From: a bacterium
GTDB lineage: Bacteria; Eremiobacterota; Eremiobacteria; Baltobacterales; Baltobacteraceae
NCBI GenBank assembly: GCA_021784715.1
Contig: JAJYHP010000152.1
Location: 1-8,220, forward strand
Reading direction: 5' to 3'
DNA length: 8,220 nt
A model generated the notes under the pieces. That model was not told the origin of the DNA. It did not search any database and saw nothing but the letters and a program-made list of their open reading frames with translations. This document shows positions 6,569 to 8,220 of this stretch, piece after piece. The position numbers and the translations under genes are program-made. Within the stretch, counting starts at the first letter, position 1. Each line of letters begins with the position of its first letter.

Positions 6569-7559
6569 ACGCGCGCATCTGCGACGCGGCCTCGCCGACG
6601 CGCAAGTGGTGGCGTTCGGGCTTCACCAACATCGATGCCGATATCCGCTCGCGAATCCGTTCGTCGCTCTCGCCGGCGCGCAGCGCTCCCTTGAGGTCGA
6701 GATGGTTCTCGCCGAAGAGACAGAGCCGCAACCGACCGTCGGCGGTGAGCCGTACGCGGTTGCAGCGCTCGCAGTAATCGTGCGAGAGCGGACTGATGAC
6801 GCCGATCGTTCCCACACCGTCGGCAAAACCGAAGTAGCGCGCCGGGCCGTTGCCGGGCGGTCCCGCGACGGGGACGAGCGCATCGATCGCCGAGAGCCGT
6901 TCGAGAATCTCTTCCGCGGAGATATAGGCATCGGCCGCGATGCCGAGGTTTTCGCGGACCGGCATCAATTCGATAAAACGCACCGCGACGTCTCGCTCGC
7001 GCGCGTAGCGAGCGAAGGCCTCTATTTCATCGTCGTTGCGCCCGCGCATCGCGACGCAGTTGATCTTCACCGGTCGCGCGCCGGCACGCACGGAGGCATC
7101 GATCGCCGCGAGAACGTTCCCGAGCCCGGGACGGCGCGCGAGCGCCTCGAAACGATCTTCGCGTAACGTATCGAGCGAGACATTGACGCGCGTGAGGCCG
7201 GCATCCATCAGTTCGGGAAGCCGCTCTTCGAGCAGGATGCCGTTGGTCGAGAGCGCGATCTCTTCGATCCCGTCGACCGCAGCGAGCATCCTCACCAGCC
7301 GCGGAAGGTCGCGCCGAACCAACGGCTCGCCGCCGGAGATGCGCAACTTGCGCACGCCGACCGAAGCGAAGATCCCCACGAGTCGTTCGATCTCCTCGAA
7401 ACTCAGCAATTCGTCGCGCTCGATCCACGCCAACCCCTCGGCCGGCATGCAGTAGATGCAGCGAAGGTTGCATTTATCGGTAACCGAGATGCGCAGGTAA
7501 TCGATCCGGCGCGCGAATGCGTCGGCGAGCGGGGCGTCGAGCAGATCGATCGTTTTCAC
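6549..7559 (-). CDS. moaA: GTP 3',8-cyclase MoaA, molybdenum cofactor biosynthesis
   Basis: MoaA is a radical SAM enzyme that cyclises GTP to 3',8-cyclo-7,8-dihydro-GTP, the first step of molybdopterin synthesis; MoaC takes it on. The 336-residue length is normal. The SAM cluster motif CNLRCIYC is at 30-37 (Cys30, Cys34, Cys37), GGEPL at 76-80, and the second 4Fe-4S site CERCNRVRLTADGRLRLC gives Cys263, Cys266 and Cys280. The C-terminus ends in Gly-Gly, as needed for MoaA activity. Start is GTG at 7559, chosen for the MKTIDLLDAP lead-in and its four-base GTGA overlap with the queG stop; AGAGG lies about nine bases upstream. No other Moco gene is in the window. The end overlaps the convergent TPR/ATP-grasp gene by 20 bases. 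Confidence 0.97.
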   Translation of the reverse strand: MKTIDLLDAPLADAFARRIDYLRISVTDKCNLRCIYCMPAEGLAWIERDELLSFEEIERLVGIFASVGVRKLRISGGEPLVRRDLPRLVRMLAAVDGIEEIALSTNGILLEERLPELMDAGLTRVNVSLDTLREDRFEALARRPGLGNVLAAIDASVRAGARPVKINCVAMRGRNDDEIEAFARYARERDVAVRFIELMPVRENLGIAADAYISAEEILERLSAIDALVPVAGPPGNGPARYFGFADGVGTIGVISPLSHDYCERCNRVRLTADGRLRLCLFGENHLDLKGALRAGESDERIRERISASMLVKPERHHLRVGEAASQMRAFSEIGG

Positions 7560-8220
7560 TCTGTAGCGCCTCTAACGCCGGAGAGAACGCTTTTGGATGC
7601 AAGCGCGATCTCCTCGAGCACGGTCGCCTCCCGTTCGTTCGCGCGCGCTCGCTCCAAGTGCCCTCGCGCCGTCGGGCCGCCGATTCGGCCGAGCGCCCAG
7701 GCCGCAGCGCCGCGCACGAGCGGATGGGGGTCCTCGGCGAGCGCGCGAGCGAGCGCCGGAATCGCAGCGCGGTCGAGCGCGTTTCCCAATCCGATAGCGG
7801 CATTGCGGCGCAGCACCGCGGCGCCGCGCCAGCCCATCGCGGTCGGGCGATAGCGGCGCTTATAGGTTCCGCTGCGCAGAGCGAGCAGTTCCTGAAGATC
7901 GGGAGCGGCGAGTTCCTCGTCGAAAGGATCGAACGCCGCGTCCCCGCGCGCTCCCGCGCGAACCGTCGGCGGACAGATATCCTGGCAGAGATCGCAGCCC
8001 CAGATCCAGTCGCCGAGCAGCGCTCGCAGCTCGCGCGGAATCGCGTCGACGCGCTGCGTGAGATCGGCGATGCAGCGCGTGGCGTCGATCGTATAGTCGC
8101 CGCGGAGCGCACCGGTCGGGCAGACGTCCACGCACCGCCGGCAGCTCCCGCAATGGGTCTTCAGCGGTGCGTCGGGCGTCAGCGGGAGCGAGCAAAAGAT
8201 TTCGCCGAGAAACACGTACG
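7556..8220 (-). CDS. queG: Epoxyqueuosine reductase QueG, C-terminal part
   Basis: QueG is a cobalamin-dependent iron-sulphur enzyme that reduces epoxyqueuosine to queuosine in the anticodon of tRNAs with GUN anticodons. Only the C-terminal ~220 residues are visible; the N-terminal cobalamin-binding part lies right of base 8220, and the edge reads YVFLGEIF, a typical QueG stretch. Counted from that Val (residue 1), two 4Fe-4S clusters are visible: HCGSCRRCVDVCPTGAL (Cys22, 25, 28, 32) with Cys48 of RCIADLTQR, and GCDLCQDICP (Cys74, 77, 81). A HEAT-repeat-like helical tail follows from about residue 130 (RRNAAIGLGN, then HPLVRGAAAWALGRIG). These features separate it from simple ferredoxins. 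The stop is the TGA of a GTGA overlap with the moaA start, implying a two-gene transcript. Confidence 0.95.
   Translation of the reverse strand, partial: YVFLGEIFCSLPLTPDAPLKTHCGSCRRCVDVCPTGALRGDYTIDATRCIADLTQRVDAIPRELRALLGDWIWGCDLCQDICPPTVRAGARGDAAFDPFDEELAAPDLQELLALRSGTYKRRYRPTAMGWRGAAVLRRNAAIGLGNALDRAAIPALARALAEDPHPLVRGAAAWALGRIGGPTARGHLERARANEREATVLEEIALASKSVLSGVRGATE

Noticed and set aside
1..8220. CRISPR arrays, insertion sequences, tRNAs, riboswitches or phage/defence cassettes
   Set aside because: No direct-repeat series, terminal inverted repeats, tRNA-like folds or related genes were seen; nearly all bases are in the ten genes listed.

Overview
The window is a gene-dense, GC-rich bacterial stretch (roughly 63-66% GC by eye) with ten protein genes, two of them cut by the window edges. 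The genes overlap or lie within about 85 bases of each other, and no gene-free stretch longer than 85 bases exists. I see no RNA gene, insertion sequence, CRISPR array, integrase, attachment site or convincing intrinsic terminator. Flagellar rod proteins, a lipid-flippase-type ABC exporter and a predicted lipoprotein cytochrome c suggest a motile bacterium, probably with two membranes. GTG starts are common and GATC is very frequent. The gene mix fits a poorly sampled lineage, with soil phyla such as Eremiobacterota as one guess, but the sequence alone does not settle the phylum.

Layout: (1) bases 1-2442, minus strand: an MsbA-type ABC exporter, then flgB, then the start of flgC, reading leftwards. 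(2) 2527-3117, plus strand: a small membrane protein with an N-terminal cysteine-rich zinc-finger-like head. (3) 3080-4830, minus strand: a lipoprotein-type monohaem cytochrome c coupled by an ATGA overlap to a divergent photolyase/cryptochrome homologue. (4) 4888-6568, plus strand: a GNAT-like protein, then a TPR plus ATP-grasp fusion. (5) 6549-8220, minus strand: queG (5' end outside the window) coupled by a GTGA overlap to moaA.

The arrangement is alternating short operons. Two short divergent spacers (2443-2526 and 4831-4887) must hold the upstream signals for their flanking genes. Two pairs of genes run into each other tail to tail with coding overlap (38 and 20 bases), leaving no room for terminators between them.

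By function, flgB/flgC build the proximal rod of the flagellum, queG completes queuosine in tRNA, and moaA starts molybdenum cofactor synthesis. The less ordinary parts are the photolyase homologue, which keeps the FAD-domain scaffold but lacks most lesion-contacting residues; its coupling to an exported cytochrome; and the GNAT/TPR-ATP-grasp pair, which could be a small modifying system of unknown substrate. I saw no strong evidence of a wholly new system.
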